Positions 46,015 to 55,309 of a DNA stretch of 64,000 nucleotides are shown in pieces. The notes beneath the pieces were generated by a model, which saw nothing but the letters and a program-made list of their open reading frames with translations, made no database searches and was not told where the DNA came from. Each line of letters starts with the position of its first letter. Positions within the stretch are counted from its first letter, which is position 1. The DNA comes from Aeromonas australiensis (GTDB lineage Bacteria; Pseudomonadota; Gammaproteobacteria; Enterobacterales; Aeromonadaceae): positions 31,628 to 95,627 of the forward strand of contig NZ_CDDH01000046.1 in NCBI RefSeq assembly GCF_000819725.1. The letters run 5' to 3'. A program made the translations under genes and the position numbers.

Positions 46015-47766
46015 ATGAATATCAAAACGCTGTTTCTCGCCAGCCTGATGGTGACGCTTCCCGCTGCCGCCAATGCCCAGTCACAGAGCCAGACGCTGAT
46101 CTTTGGCGGCACCATCTACAGTGGTGATCCGGCGAACCCTCACCCGGAAGCGGTCGGCATTGAAGGTAAAAAGATAGTGGCAGTCGGCAGCTATCAGGAG
46201 GTCAGTGCCCGCCTCGGCAGCCATGCCAAGCGTCTTGATCTGAAAGGAAAGTACCTGATGCCGGGGCTCATCGACAGCCATGTTCATGCGGCATTTGCCG
46301 GTTTTCAGGGGATGACGGTTAACTTTCCCGATGCCATGAATGAGGTTGAGCAGGTGCAGCAATTTCTGACCCGCAGCAAGGATGATCCCCGCCTGACACT
46401 GGGCGATGTAGAGCTATACAGCAATGTCTCCCTCGACTACTGGCATCAGCTTCCCCTGCTCGATCAGGTGTTCAATGGCCCGCAATACCAGCAAATACCC
46501 GTAGTGCTGGCCGGTTCGGATGCCCACACCGGTTGGGCCAATCAGGCCATGCTGCGCAAGGCTGGCATTGATGCTGGCTCCCTTGGCGGTCGTTATGCTC
46601 CGCTGAAAGGCAATTTTGGCCTCACCCCATCCGGCAAGCTCAATGGCTTTGCCTCGGAAGGCGGCTGGGATGCCATCCTCAAGGCGCTGCCCCCCGTCAG
46701 CGACGAGACGATTGCCAGTGCCATCATGACCGCCGCCAAACAGCTCAATGAAGTGGGCATTACCGCCTGGATGGACCCTATCAGCAACATTCGTCCCCTC
46801 GCCCCTATCTTCAACGCCGAGCCGGATCGCCGCGATACCGGCCTGCTGCCGGCGTACAGCATGCTCTCCCGGGAAGGCAAGCTGACCGGGCATGTATCCG
46901 CACTGGCACTGGTGGGGATACATGCATCACCCGCCATCATTGATGACGTCTTGGCGCTGCAACAGCAGTTTCAAGATGCACCGGACGTGAAACTGGTGGG
47001 GATCAAGATCCTGCAAGATGGGGTCATCGAGTATCCATCCCAGACCGCCAAGTTGAGCGAGCCCTACCTCAATCGCCCCGGTTACAGCGGCAAGAATGAT
47101 CTGGACAAACAGCGTTTCAACGAGCTGATCCGCACCGCGGATGCCCACCAACTGATCGCTCATTTTCATGCCATCGGCGATCGGGCCGTCCGTGAATCCC
47201 TCGATGCCATCGCCTATGCCCGTGCTCACAATCAGGATCAGCGCCTGCTGCACAGCATCACCCATCTGGAGGTGGTGAGCCCGGTTAGTATTGCCCGCTT
47301 CAAACCGCTCAATGTGGCCGCATCGATGCAGCTGTTGTGGGCCGGTAAAAACGTGGCGACCACCCTGCTGCTTGAAGGAAAAGTGCCCCCGGCACTACTG
47401 GCCCGCCTCTATCCGGCAGGCAGCTTGCTGCAAAGCGGCGCCATTATCGCCGGTGCCAGTGACTGGCCGGTCTCCAGCCCCAACCCTTTCCTCGCCATGT
47501 ATACCGCGATTACCCGCCAAGGGGAGCTTGGCTTGCTGCCCCCCGCCAGCGAGCAGATCAGCCGTCAGGCCATCTTGCAGGCCTATACCCTCAACGCCGC
47601 CAAGGTCATTGGGCGGGAGAAGGAGATTGGCTCCATCAGAGCAGGCAAAAGTGCTGACCTGATCTTGCTGGATCGCAATCTGGAGCAGGTGGCAAGCGAA
47701 GAAATCAAAGAGACCAAGGTGCTCTGGACCATGTTCAAGGGCAAGCAGGTCTATTCAGCCCTCTGA
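46015..47766 (+). CDS. Exported amidohydrolase, YtcJ-like (amidohydrolase 3 family)
   Basis: The protein has about 583 residues. ATG 46015 is chosen (GGAG 8 nt upstream; the ATG at 46009 is too close) and gives a clean signal peptide ending AANAQ. Metal-site motifs include PGLIDSHVHAAF, HFHAIGDRAV, ITHLEVV and GASDWPVSSPNPF, with a C-terminal SADLILLDRNL beta-sandwich. Relatives hydrolyse amide bonds of varied small molecules; the substrate is unknown. It starts 66 bp after the AraC-type gene and may be under its control or transcribed with it. Confidence 0.85.
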   Translation: MNIKTLFLASLMVTLPAAANAQSQSQTLIFGGTIYSGDPANPHPEAVGIEGKKIVAVGSYQEVSARLGSHAKRLDLKGKYLMPGLIDSHVHAAFAGFQGMTVNFPDAMNEVEQVQQFLTRSKDDPRLTLGDVELYSNVSLDYWHQLPLLDQVFNGPQYQQIPVVLAGSDAHTGWANQAMLRKAGIDAGSLGGRYAPLKGNFGLTPSGKLNGFASEGGWDAILKALPPVSDETIASAIMTAAKQLNEVGITAWMDPISNIRPLAPIFNAEPDRRDTGLLPAYSMLSREGKLTGHVSALALVGIHASPAIIDDVLALQQQFQDAPDVKLVGIKILQDGVIEYPSQTAKLSEPYLNRPGYSGKNDLDKQRFNELIRTADAHQLIAHFHAIGDRAVRESLDAIAYARAHNQDQRLLHSITHLEVVSPVSIARFKPLNVAASMQLLWAGKNVATTLLLEGKVPPALLARLYPAGSLLQSGAIIAGASDWPVSSPNPFLAMYTAITRQGELGLLPPASEQISRQAILQAYTLNAAKVIGREKEIGSIRAGKSADLILLDRNLEQVASEEIKETKVLWTMFKGKQVYSAL

Positions 47767-47783
47767 CACCGAGAGAACAAACA

Positions 47784-47800
47784 GGCCCGTACTGCGGGCC
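47784..47800. terminator. Weak hairpin between converging genes
   Basis: GGCCCG and CGGGCC (6-bp stem, 5-nt loop) lie between the amidohydrolase and the SYLF gene. The minus-strand side is followed by TGTTTGTTC, a poor T-tract, so a terminating role for the SYLF gene is possible but weak. Confidence 0.35.
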
Positions 47801-47857
47801 CGTTGGCAAGATCACGACAAGGGTATGGCATGCAGTAAACAACCGATAACGACGGGA

Positions 47858-48643
47858 TTAGCGGCTTGTTTCCGTCAGGTCCTTGTCCATCCAGTATTTG
47901 GAGCCGGAGATATTGGCATCGAGCAGCAAGCCCTTCTCGCCAATCTGGTAGATGGCCATGCCGCCGTTGTATTTGGCGGTCAGCTCGGCGCTCTCCTTGC
48001 CAGCTACCACACCCACTTCGGAAGTGGCCTCCCACCCCTGGGTCACGAAGGCATCGAATCTGGCCTTGTCTTCAAACAGGATCACCTGCTGATAGAACTT
48101 GCCGCCGAGCCCGGCCGCCAGACCTGCACCAAACATCTTCATATAGGTGTGCTTGCCGGTTTTACGATTGACCGCCACCCCGGCGCCCTGATTGGTATGC
48201 AGCATCAGGGAGAACTTGCGTGAATCGAATACTGCGTAGCCATACGCCTTGTCAAACAACAACTTGGCTGACTGTTGTTCATTGAAGAGGCGCACCAGTG
48301 CAGTATCGGCCATGGTGTTGAGCGCCACCCGTGCCTCTTGCGGGGTTTTGGGCTCCAGCATCTCGTCGAGCTTCTTGTCGGCTACCACCAACCACTCCTT
48401 GCCAGTGGCAATACTCTTGTCGGTCCAGACCCCGGCGGTGTTGAACGCCTCTTTACCCCAGGCAGAGATGGAGGCCCAACTCTTTTTGGAGAAATCGCTG
48501 ACATCCTGCCACACCTCCTTGCTGGTCTCGCTCACTGCGGTGCCGAGATCAGCGGCTGCGGCCTTCAGTTTCTCCCAGTCGGCATGGCTGGGTGACACCG
48601 CCAGCGTCAGTAACAGGGCGAGCAACCAGTTACGCTTATTCAT
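47858..48643 (-). CDS. Exported SYLF/YSC84-domain protein
   Basis: The 261-residue protein has a signal peptide (MNKRNWLLALLLTLAVSPSHA). An amphipathic Ala/Lys/Ser-rich segment resembling apolipoprotein-like repeats (EKLKAAAADLGTAVSETSKEV) is followed by the SYLF domain (AKLLFDKAYGYAVF, GAGVAVNRKTGKHTYMKMFGAGLAAGLGGKFYQQVILFED). SYLF domains in eukaryotes bind phosphoinositide membranes; the bacterial periplasmic role is not established. Single gene. Confidence 0.85.
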   Translation of the reverse strand: MNKRNWLLALLLTLAVSPSHADWEKLKAAAADLGTAVSETSKEVWQDVSDFSKKSWASISAWGKEAFNTAGVWTDKSIATGKEWLVVADKKLDEMLEPKTPQEARVALNTMADTALVRLFNEQQSAKLLFDKAYGYAVFDSRKFSLMLHTNQGAGVAVNRKTGKHTYMKMFGAGLAAGLGGKFYQQVILFEDKARFDAFVTQGWEATSEVGVVAGKESAELTAKYNGGMAIYQIGEKGLLLDANISGSKYWMDKDLTETSR

Positions 48644-48798
48644 TTTTTCACTCCCGTATTGTCGAATATCTGGGTTCCCCGGTGCGATCCCCTACAACAG
48701 GCTACCCGGTGAAAATCACTCCCGCATTATCGGAAGGGAAATCCAGCCAAGCAATTATTGAGTCCTTTTTATCCCGCCACAGCCCGACAGCAGCTAAC

Positions 48799-48829
48799 AA
48801 AAAGGCTGCTCATCAAAGAGGAGCAGCCT
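48799..48829 (-). terminator. pykA terminator
   Basis: The 9-bp stem AGGCTGCTC / GAGCAGCCT (48803-48829) has a 9-nt loop and TTTTTG follows on the minus strand, about 30 bp after the pykA stop. Confidence 0.9.
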
Positions 48830-48856
48830 GGTTAAGCACAGTAAAACCGGACGGAC

Positions 48857-50296
48857 TTATTCGACCATCATCACCTTGCAGGTGTTGGTGCTGCCGACGG
48901 TTTCCATCTTGTCACCGTGAGTCAGCAACACCATGTCGCCACTTTGCAGCAAGCCTTTGGCCTTGAGCACATCCAGTGCATCGCGGCATATCTCGTAGAC
49001 CGGCTTGGTCTCGTCGCCATCAAACAGCACAGGGGTGACACCGCGGTAGAGATTGGTCCAGGCGAGGGTCTTGTTGTGAGGCGACATGGCGAAGATCGGC
49101 AGGCCGGAGCTGATGCGGGACATCAGCAGCGGAGTAGTGCCAGATTCAGTCAGTGCCACAATCGCCTTGACCCCTTCCAGGTGGTTGGCCGCATACATGG
49201 TCGACATGGCAACAGCCTCTTCAACGGAAGTGAAGGTGTAGCTCATGCGGTGGTTGGAGACGTTCAGGCTCGGGTGCTTTTCCGCACCGACACAGACGCT
49301 GGCCATGGAGGTGACGGTTTCGATGGGGAACTGGCCGGCCGCAGTTTCGGCTGAGAGCATCACCGCATCGGTGCCGTCCAGTACGGCGTTGGCCACGTCC
49401 ATCACCTCGGCACGGGTCGGCAGCGGCGCGTTGATCATCGACTCCATCATCTGGGTGGCGGTAATCACCACGCGGTTGAGACGACGGGAGTGGCGGATCA
49501 GCTTCTTCTGTACGCCAACCAGTTCGGGGTCACCGATCTCGACCCCCAGATCGCCACGGGCCACCATGACCGCATCGGAACCGAGGATGATATCTTCCAT
49601 CGCTTCGTCAGTGGCGACGGTCTCGGCACGTTCCACCTTGGCCACGATCTTGGCATTGGAGCCAGCTTCGCGAGCCAGTTCGCGGGCGTAACGCAGATCA
49701 TCACCGCAGCGCGGGAAGGAGACGGCCAGATAATCCACGTTCATCAGCGCGGCTGTCTTGATATCTTCCTTGTCTTTCTCGGTCAGAGCCGGAGCAGAGA
49801 GACCGCCCCCTTTCTTGTTGATCCCCTTGTTGTTGGAGAGCGGCCCGGCCACGGTCACCGTGGTGTGAATGCGGGTACCTTCAACCTGCTCGACTTTCAG
49901 CTGCACACGACCATCGTCCAGCAGCAGGATGTCGCCCTGTACCACATCGTCTGGCAGGCTCTTGTAGTCGATGCCAACCTGCTCCTGACAACCCTCCCCC
50001 TTGCCGAGGGCCGCATCGAGAATGAACTTGTCACCGATGGCCAGATAGATTTTGCCATCCTTGAAAGTGGAAACACGGATTTTCGGGCCTTGCAGATCTC
50101 CCATGATGGCGACGTGACGACCGAGCTTGGCAGCAATGTCACGCACCTGATTGGCGCGCAGGATATGGTCTTCAGCAGTGCCGTGAGAGAAGTTCATCCG
50201 CACCATGTCGGCCCCGGCGCGGATAATCCCTTCGAGGATCCCTTCGCGGTCGGTTGCCGGACCGAGTGTGGTTACAATCTTTGTACGTCTAGGCAT
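48857..50296 (-). CDS. pykA: Pyruvate kinase II (PykA type)
   Basis: The 479-residue protein starts at ATG 50296 ([16 protein letters not shown]), with GGAG 6 nt upstream; a longer frame adds four residues only. Motifs include [32 protein letters not shown] and [11 protein letters not shown]. The sequence follows E. coli PykA rather than PykF ([45 protein letters not shown]). It makes ATP and pyruvate from PEP and ADP. A HexR-like operator lies about 95 bp upstream, and hexR lies just beyond. Confidence 0.94.
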   Translation of the reverse strand: MPRRTKIVTTLGPATDREGILEGIIRAGADMVRMNFSHGTAEDHILRANQVRDIAAKLGRHVAIMGDLQGPKIRVSTFKDGKIYLAIGDKFILDAALGKGEGCQEQVGIDYKSLPDDVVQGDILLLDDGRVQLKVEQVEGTRIHTTVTVAGPLSNNKGINKKGGGLSAPALTEKDKEDIKTAALMNVDYLAVSFPRCGDDLRYARELAREAGSNAKIVAKVERAETVATDEAMEDIILGSDAVMVARGDLGVEIGDPELVGVQKKLIRHSRRLNRVVITATQMMESMINAPLPTRAEVMDVANAVLDGTDAVMLSAETAAGQFPIETVTSMASVCVGAEKHPSLNVSNHRMSYTFTSVEEAVAMSTMYAANHLEGVKAIVALTESGTTPLLMSRISSGLPIFAMSPHNKTLAWTNLYRGVTPVLFDGDETKPVYEICRDALDVLKAKGLLQSGDMVLLTHGDKMETVGSTNTCKVMMVE

Positions 50297-50390
50297 GAAA
50301 GACTCCAATATGAAGTTGATATGACTTGAAATTCTGCCCCATCAAGCTCAAGGCTCGATGCACCGGTTTGCCAACCATCTGGGTGGTTTT

Positions 50391-50405
50391 TGTTATTAAA
50401 TTACA
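50391..50405. promoter_or_regulatory. HexR-like operator upstream of pykA
   Basis: TGTTATTAAATTACA differs at one position from the palindromic HexR consensus TGTAATTAAATTACA known from Shewanella and other gammaproteobacteria. It lies between hexR and pykA, 95 bp before the pykA start, consistent with control by the adjacent regulator. Confidence 0.75.
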
Positions 50406-50459
50406 ATACTACACCAAGGCGGGTGGCATAGACAGTCGGGGGGCGGAGCCCCCGACGGT

Positions 50460-51317
50460 TCAGGAAGAGTGCGGGGTGTCGAAGCGGGATTCACGCAATC
50501 CCTCTTTCACTTTCTTGAGATTTTCGCGAAATTTCATCCCCCGGCGCAGAGTAAAACCGGTCGCCAGCACATCCACCAGCGCCAGCTGGGCAATGCGGGA
50601 TGCCATCGGCATATAGACATCGGTATCTTCCGGCACATCCATGGAGAGCACCAGATTACACTCGCGGGCCAGCGGAGAGTCCTTGGCAGTCATGCCGATC
50701 ACGGTGGCGTCGTTCTCGCGGGCCAGCGCGGCGATCTCTACCAGCGCCTTGGTGCGGCCGGTGTGGGAGATGAGCACCACCACATCCCCTTCGCTGCTGT
50801 TGATGCAGCTCATGCGCATCATGACGATATCGTCAAAGCTCACTACCGGGATGTTGAAACGGAAGAATTTGTTCTGGGCATCGCGGGCAACGGCGGAGGA
50901 GGCGCCAAGACCAAAGAAGCTGATCTTCTTGGACTGGGTCAGAATATCCACACAGCGGTTAATGGCAGAGATATCCAGGCTGTTTTTGGCGGCATCCAGA
51001 CAGGCCATGGTGGATTCGAAGATCTTGGCGGTGTAAGTGTCCGGCCCATCTTCCGCTTCCACATGACGATTTACATAAGGTGTGCCATTGGCCAGGCTCT
51101 GGGCAAGATGGAGTTTGAAATCAGGAAAGCCCTTGGTATCGAGACGACGGCAAAAGCGGTTGACGGTGGGTTCACTGACGTCGGCCATCTTGGCCAGGGC
51201 GGCGATGCTGGAGTGGATGGCGGTCTGGGGCGACGCCAGGATCACTTCGGCAACCTTGCGTTCTGATTTACTGAAACTTTCCAAGTTATTCGTAATTTTA
51301 TCAAGGGTATTCATCAT
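50460..51317 (-). CDS. hexR: Central-carbon regulator HexR (RpiR family)
   Basis: The protein has about 285 residues from ATG 51317 or 51314 (MNTLDKITNNLESFSKSERKV). It has an N-terminal RpiR helix-turn-helix (SIAALAKMADVSEPTVNRFCRRLDTKGFPDFKLHLAQSL) and a C-terminal SIS sugar-phosphate domain (ISFFGLGASSAVARDAQNKFFR, VVVLISHTGRTKALVEIAALAREND). HexR responds to 2-keto-3-deoxy-6-phosphogluconate. Its gene is flanked by pykA and glk, which are members of its regulon in related bacteria. Confidence 0.93.
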   Translation of the reverse strand: MMNTLDKITNNLESFSKSERKVAEVILASPQTAIHSSIAALAKMADVSEPTVNRFCRRLDTKGFPDFKLHLAQSLANGTPYVNRHVEAEDGPDTYTAKIFESTMACLDAAKNSLDISAINRCVDILTQSKKISFFGLGASSAVARDAQNKFFRFNIPVVSFDDIVMMRMSCINSSEGDVVVLISHTGRTKALVEIAALARENDATVIGMTAKDSPLARECNLVLSMDVPEDTDVYMPMASRIAQLALVDVLATGFTLRRGMKFRENLKKVKEGLRESRFDTPHSS

Positions 51318-51664
51318 CACCACCAGGCGTTTTTGTAATTTAGCTTCAGTGTCTTTGCACTCAATCTACGGCTAAGCAAGTTTCCATTCAAGCCAAGGAC
51401 TATACAAGACAAGCGGTTATCGCAACTAACGCCTACCATACAAAGTATGACTCATCTCTAATTATTTCGTACTTTTCGTTACAAAACGCCACTTTACCGT
51501 GAAATCGCTTACAAATGTTGCAAAGCAACAACATTGTGAGCAGGCGCACGTTTGTATCGATCCAGCGGGTGGGCAAGCCTGAGCTCGGATAGAATGGGCC
51601 GTCATAATCCAACAATAATCTCGGGACACCAGAGTCGTCCCCATCCTGTAACGAAGGAGTTGTT
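51318..51664. promoter_or_regulatory. hexR-glk divergent intergenic region
   Basis: This 347-bp region holds a HexR-like site at 51334-51348 (TGTAATTTAGCTTCA, 12 of 15 matches to the consensus read on the other strand), next to the hexR start, suggesting autoregulation. Further in, CATAC/GTATG and TTACA half-sites occur, but no second full site. No gene is seen in it. Confidence 0.55.
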
Positions 51665-52633
51665 ATGCAGCATACCCATGCGCTGGTCGGCGATGTCGGC
51701 GGCACCAATGCGCGTCTGGCCCTGTGTGAGCTGGCCACCGGTGCTATCTCTCAGGCAAAGACCTACTCAGGTCTGGCCCATCCCAGCCTTGAAGCCGTGG
51801 TACGCCTCTATCTGGAGGAACACAAGGTTCAGGTGGCTGAAGCCTGCATCGCCATCGCCTGCCCCATCAAGGGTGACTGGGTTGCCATGACCAACCACAG
51901 CTGGGAATTCTCCATCAGCGAAATGCAGAGCAATCTCGGGCTGGCACGCCTGCAGGTGATCAACGACTTTACTGCGGTCTCGATGGCGGTGCCGGTATTG
52001 GCTGAATCGGATCGCATCCAGCTGGGGGGGGGGGCACCGGTGGCAGGCAAGCCCATCGCCATCTATGGGGCGGGCACCGGCCTTGGGGTCGCCCATCTGG
52101 TCAAGGCGGGTGAGCAGTGGCTGAGCCTGCCGGGTGAAGGTGGCCATGTGGATTTTGCCGCCAACAGTGAAGAAGAAGATGCGGTGTTGCAGGTGATGCG
52201 AGGGGAATTGGGCCATGTCTCGGCCGAGCGTTTCCTCTCCGGCCCGGGTCTGGTCAATCTCTATCGCGGGCTGGTGAAATCTGATGGCCGTGAGCCAGAG
52301 CCGTTTGCTCCCAAAGACATTACCGAACGCGCACTGGCCGGGGAGTGCCTCGATTGCCGCCGCACCTTGAGCCTGTTCTGCGTGCTGATGGGTCGCTTTG
52401 CTGGCAACCTGGCCCTCAATATGGGTACCTTTGGCGGGGTCTATATCGCAGGGGGCATAGTGCCACGCTTTCAAGAATTCTTTACCGGCTCCGGTTTCCG
52501 GGTCGCCTTTGAAGACAAAGGCCGTTTCAAGTCCTACCTCAAGGAGATCCCGGTGTTCCTGATCACCCACGAAGGGCCGGGACTGCTCGGTGCGGGCGCT
52601 TACTTGCGTCAGTCGATGGGGATCACTATCTGA
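51665..52633 (+). CDS. glk: Glucokinase
   Basis: The 322-residue protein follows the Glk family: [15 protein letters not shown] (phosphate-binding), [33 protein letters not shown], and [16 protein letters not shown]. It phosphorylates glucose with ATP. GAAGGAG lies 7 nt before the ATG. A run of eleven G (52024-52034) inside the gene codes for LGGGA and is an unusual slippage-prone tract. Confidence 0.95.
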   Translation: MQHTHALVGDVGGTNARLALCELATGAISQAKTYSGLAHPSLEAVVRLYLEEHKVQVAEACIAIACPIKGDWVAMTNHSWEFSISEMQSNLGLARLQVINDFTAVSMAVPVLAESDRIQLGGGAPVAGKPIAIYGAGTGLGVAHLVKAGEQWLSLPGEGGHVDFAANSEEEDAVLQVMRGELGHVSAERFLSGPGLVNLYRGLVKSDGREPEPFAPKDITERALAGECLDCRRTLSLFCVLMGRFAGNLALNMGTFGGVYIAGGIVPRFQEFFTGSGFRVAFEDKGRFKSYLKEIPVFLITHEGPGLLGAGAYLRQSMGITI

Positions 52634-52794
52634 TTGAAGAGGGGGCGAGGCGGGATCATCCATGGTTCAGCCCCGATTCAGTGTGAATGACATAAAGTAG
52701 CTGCACGTAACCAAGAGGGTTGTGCTCCACAAGGAGTGGAAAGCGACTCTCATCCGCTGGATACGTTTGTCACCTGACAAGCCTGAACTATTTC
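52634..52794 (+). other. glk 3' region, possible untranslated RNA
   Basis: This is about 160 bp between the glk stop and the terminator at 52795, with no convincing reading frame. It could simply be a long 3' untranslated region or could carry a small RNA processed from it. Confidence 0.3.
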
Positions 52795-52820
52795 AACCGG
52801 CCTTTTGGCCGGTTTTTTTT
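52795..52820 (+). terminator. glk-side intrinsic terminator
   Basis: The perfect 8-bp stem AACCGGCC / GGCCGGTT with a TTTT loop is followed by a T-run to 52820, then the convergent SRPBCC gene ends. Confidence 0.93.
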
Positions 52821-52837
52821 ATCTCTGACATCCGGGC

Positions 52838-53338
52838 TTACTGGGCCAGCGCCTTCAACTGCGTCTTGTCGGGCGGATTGTTCCAGTCAATGGGGCCGTG
52901 GGTAAAGCGGTACTGCAACCGTGGCAGGCTGGTCTCCAGCCACTCTTCCCGAAAATAGGCATAACCCTGATCCCAATCCGGATCATTGGCCCAACCGGTC
53001 TGCAAGAAGTAGAGGCGAGTGCCTTGCCCTTCCGGCACAAAACGCAGACAAACCTGGGTTTTTTGCTGGCGGATATGAGGCAGGCAGGGCGGAAAATTCC
53101 AGCTAAAACTGAGCAGGTCATAGGGCATGACAGCCATGACCCGGCACCCTTCACTGCCACGCTCGCCCAAAGGGGCATCAGGCCTGAAGTAGATCTCGAA
53201 AGGGCCATTCGGCTCGGCCACCATCAAACATTCGGGAGCCAGAAAACTGCGCAGACCGCTTTCGGTGGTCCAGGCGTGCCAGACATCGTCTATGTGCGCC
53301 GGAACAAATATGTTGCCTTCAATCTGTTTATTGTCCAT
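52838..53338 (-). CDS. SRPBCC (AHSA1/START-like) domain protein
   Basis: This 166-residue cytoplasmic protein has no signal peptide. It has the helix-grip fold hallmarks of the AHSA1 family: IFVPAHIDDVWHAWT start, GPFEIYF, EGCRVMAVMPYDLLSFSWNFPP, QKTQVCLRFVPEGQGTRLYFLQTGW. The fold makes a hydrophobic pocket; no enzymatic residues can be named. It is alone between converging glk and the divergent GNAT gene. Confidence 0.82.
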   Translation of the reverse strand: MDNKQIEGNIFVPAHIDDVWHAWTTESGLRSFLAPECLMVAEPNGPFEIYFRPDAPLGERGSEGCRVMAVMPYDLLSFSWNFPPCLPHIRQQKTQVCLRFVPEGQGTRLYFLQTGWANDPDWDQGYAYFREEWLETSLPRLQYRFTHGPIDWNNPPDKTQLKALAQ

Positions 53339-53499
53339 AAATCAGCGATCCTCAAGCCATCCATACAGGGGACTCCGGCAGTATAGCCCCATGGCAAATA
53401 CAATGGACAGGGCTTAATCACCCCCATGTCATTTGCTGCAGATTAACTTGCCGCTGTGCGGCTGCCTCAGCGAACAGTGGCTTGAACCGGGAGGAGATC

Positions 53500-53919
53500 A
53501 TGATCCGGCGCATGGAAGAACACGACATTCCCCAACTGGCCCGGCTGTTTTTAAAAAGCCGCCGCCACACCTTTCACTGGGTCGATCCCTCCCTTTTCCA
53601 GCTTGAGGATTTCGAGGCGCAGACCAAAGGTGAACTGGTGTGGGTAGCCGAACAGGGGGGCAATATCTGCGGCTTTATCGCCATCTGGCAGCCCGATCAC
53701 TTCGTCCATCACCTCTATGTGTCAAGCGACTGGCACGGCCAGGGGATCGGGCGCGCCCTGCTGGAGCGGGGCCTCGCTGATTCGCCGCACGGCTCACTCA
53801 AGGTTGCGACCCGCAACACGGCGGCGGTAGCCTTCTACCATCGGCTGGGCTGGCAAAACGGTGATGAGACAGGCCACTGCGAGGTCACCGGCCCCTGGTG
53901 CAAGTTGCTTAGAAACTAG
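53500..53919 (+). CDS. GNAT-family N-acetyltransferase
   Basis: The 139-residue protein starts at ATG 53500 (MIRRMEEHDIPQLARLF), with GGAGGAG 5 nt upstream; a TTG start 18 bp earlier is unneeded. The acetyl-CoA loop is HHLYVSSDWHGQGIGRALLERGL, followed by NTAAVAFYHRLGW. The substrate is unknown. Confidence 0.85.
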   Translation: MIRRMEEHDIPQLARLFLKSRRHTFHWVDPSLFQLEDFEAQTKGELVWVAEQGGNICGFIAIWQPDHFVHHLYVSSDWHGQGIGRALLERGLADSPHGSLKVATRNTAAVAFYHRLGWQNGDETGHCEVTGPWCKLLRN

Positions 53920-54634
53920 CGGGAGACCCGGCACCAGCACGTTGCAGCTAAGCATGCCCCGCGCTGCCTTGGAAAGGCCAGCAGTAGAGAGCGGGCCATC
54001 TCGCTGGGCAAGCAAGCCCTCGTACACCGGCTCGCACTGGAAGGTCATCCCCTCGGTTTCGATTCATCAGTACCCCAGCGTGATTGGCCTGCGCATATTG
54101 GGTCAGCACAAAATCTATGCATGGCAATTAAAAACAACATTACTACCAGAGCTGGTGGAAAAAACGACCGACATCCCGCGGCATCGTGGCCGTAGCGGAT
54201 CACCGCAGCGCCAATGGAGAAGACGCGGTAGCGCCCCCCTTAACGGTGTGAGCTAGTGATACCCAAGCACAAACGGCTCGGGCACGGCATATGACCGTAC
54301 TGGCGGCCAGATGAGCTACTTGCTGGAGTTTGCTGTAATGCCCCACGAGGTGGCTTCAGGGAAGCGATGGAGCATATGGCGCTATTCCGGCGGTACATAT
54401 TGCATATCGTAAAACAGTACAGTTGTGATACTCGACATCAGGACAAGCTAAAAGAGCCGGCAGGCATGACGATAACCGGGCTCAGTTTTTTTTGGTGAAA
54501 ACTATCAATAGCTTGTGCTCTCACCCTGCCGCTGATTCAGTCCCGATACAGCCGGGATGCATTAGGATTCGAATTGACTCGAAGCGACATACAATTTCTA
54601 ATTGACAGCCTGGATCCCTATGACCGCTCACATC
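53920..54634. other. Gene-poor stretch
   Basis: In about 700 bp between the GNAT gene and phoP I see no full-length coding region. On the minus strand 53794-54048 and on the plus strand 53861-54256 short frames exist without ribosome sites or recognisable domains. A terminator-like hairpin lies at 54454-54493. It may contain a decayed gene or an RNA gene. Confidence 0.5.
54454..54493 (+). terminator. Terminator-like hairpin with no clear gene upstream
   Basis: GAGCCGG pairs with CCGGGCTC (one bulged G) across a 15-nt loop and is followed by AG and eight T. No gene on the plus strand ends close to it. Confidence 0.5.
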
Positions 54635-55309
54635 ATGAAAATTCTGTTGGTCGAAGACGACAAGCTGCTCAATCACCACCTCTCCTCTCTGCTGACCGAA
54701 GCCGACAACCAGGTCTACAGCACCGACCAAGCGGGGATTGCACTGCACTACGCCGCCGACTATCCCATTGATGTGGCCATCATCGACCTCGGTCTACCCG
54801 ATATGGACGGCCTGCAACTGATCCGGCAACTGCGCGAACGGCAGATCCCCTTCCCCATCATTGTGCTGACCGCCCGTGGCAACTGGCAGGACAAGGTCGA
54901 AGGACTGGAAGCAGGTGCTGATGACTATCTGGTCAAACCGTTCCAGAAAGATGAGCTGCTGGCCCGCCTCAATGCGCTGCTGCGCCGCAGCGCCGGCTTT
55001 ATCTCCCCCAAAGTGAAGGCCGGTGATTACGAGCTGGATCTCTCCCGCAAAGAGCTGACCATCGCCGGAGAAGTGGCGGTGCTCACCAGCTTTGAATACC
55101 TCATTCTGGAGTACCTGATGCGCAATGCCCGTCAGGTGGTCTCCAAGCAGCAACTGCTCGACCAGCTCTACGGCGATGGCGAAGGGGATCCCAACACCAT
55201 CGAGGTGATGGTGAGCCGCCTGCGCAAGAAGCTGGATCCGGAGGGGACGATTCAACCCATCTCCACCATCCGGCGTCAGGGTTACATCTTCAACCTCTCC
55301 TGTAACTGA
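54635..55309 (+). CDS. phoP: Response regulator PhoP (OmpR family)
   Basis: The 224-residue protein starts at ATG 54635 (MKILLVEDDKLL); an in-frame ATG at 54620 is possible. The receiver has Asp51 (IIDLGLPDMDG) and Lys in YLVKPF. The winged helix (LTSFEYLILEYLMRNARQVVSKQQLLDQLY, TIEVMVSRLRKKLD, ISTIRRQGYIF) is of OmpR type. Many residues match E. coli PhoP (ESWQDKV-like NWQDKVEGLEAGADDY). The stop shares one base with the phoQ start (TGATG). Confidence 0.88.
   Translation: MKILLVEDDKLLNHHLSSLLTEADNQVYSTDQAGIALHYAADYPIDVAIIDLGLPDMDGLQLIRQLRERQIPFPIIVLTARGNWQDKVEGLEAGADDYLVKPFQKDELLARLNALLRRSAGFISPKVKAGDYELDLSRKELTIAGEVAVLTSFEYLILEYLMRNARQVVSKQQLLDQLYGDGEGDPNTIEVMVSRLRKKLDPEGTIQPISTIRRQGYIFNLSCN

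Noticed and set aside
53794..54048. Minus-strand frame of 84 codons as a gene
   Set aside because: It overlaps the GNAT gene end, has no ribosome site and no recognisable domain; at most a gene remnant.
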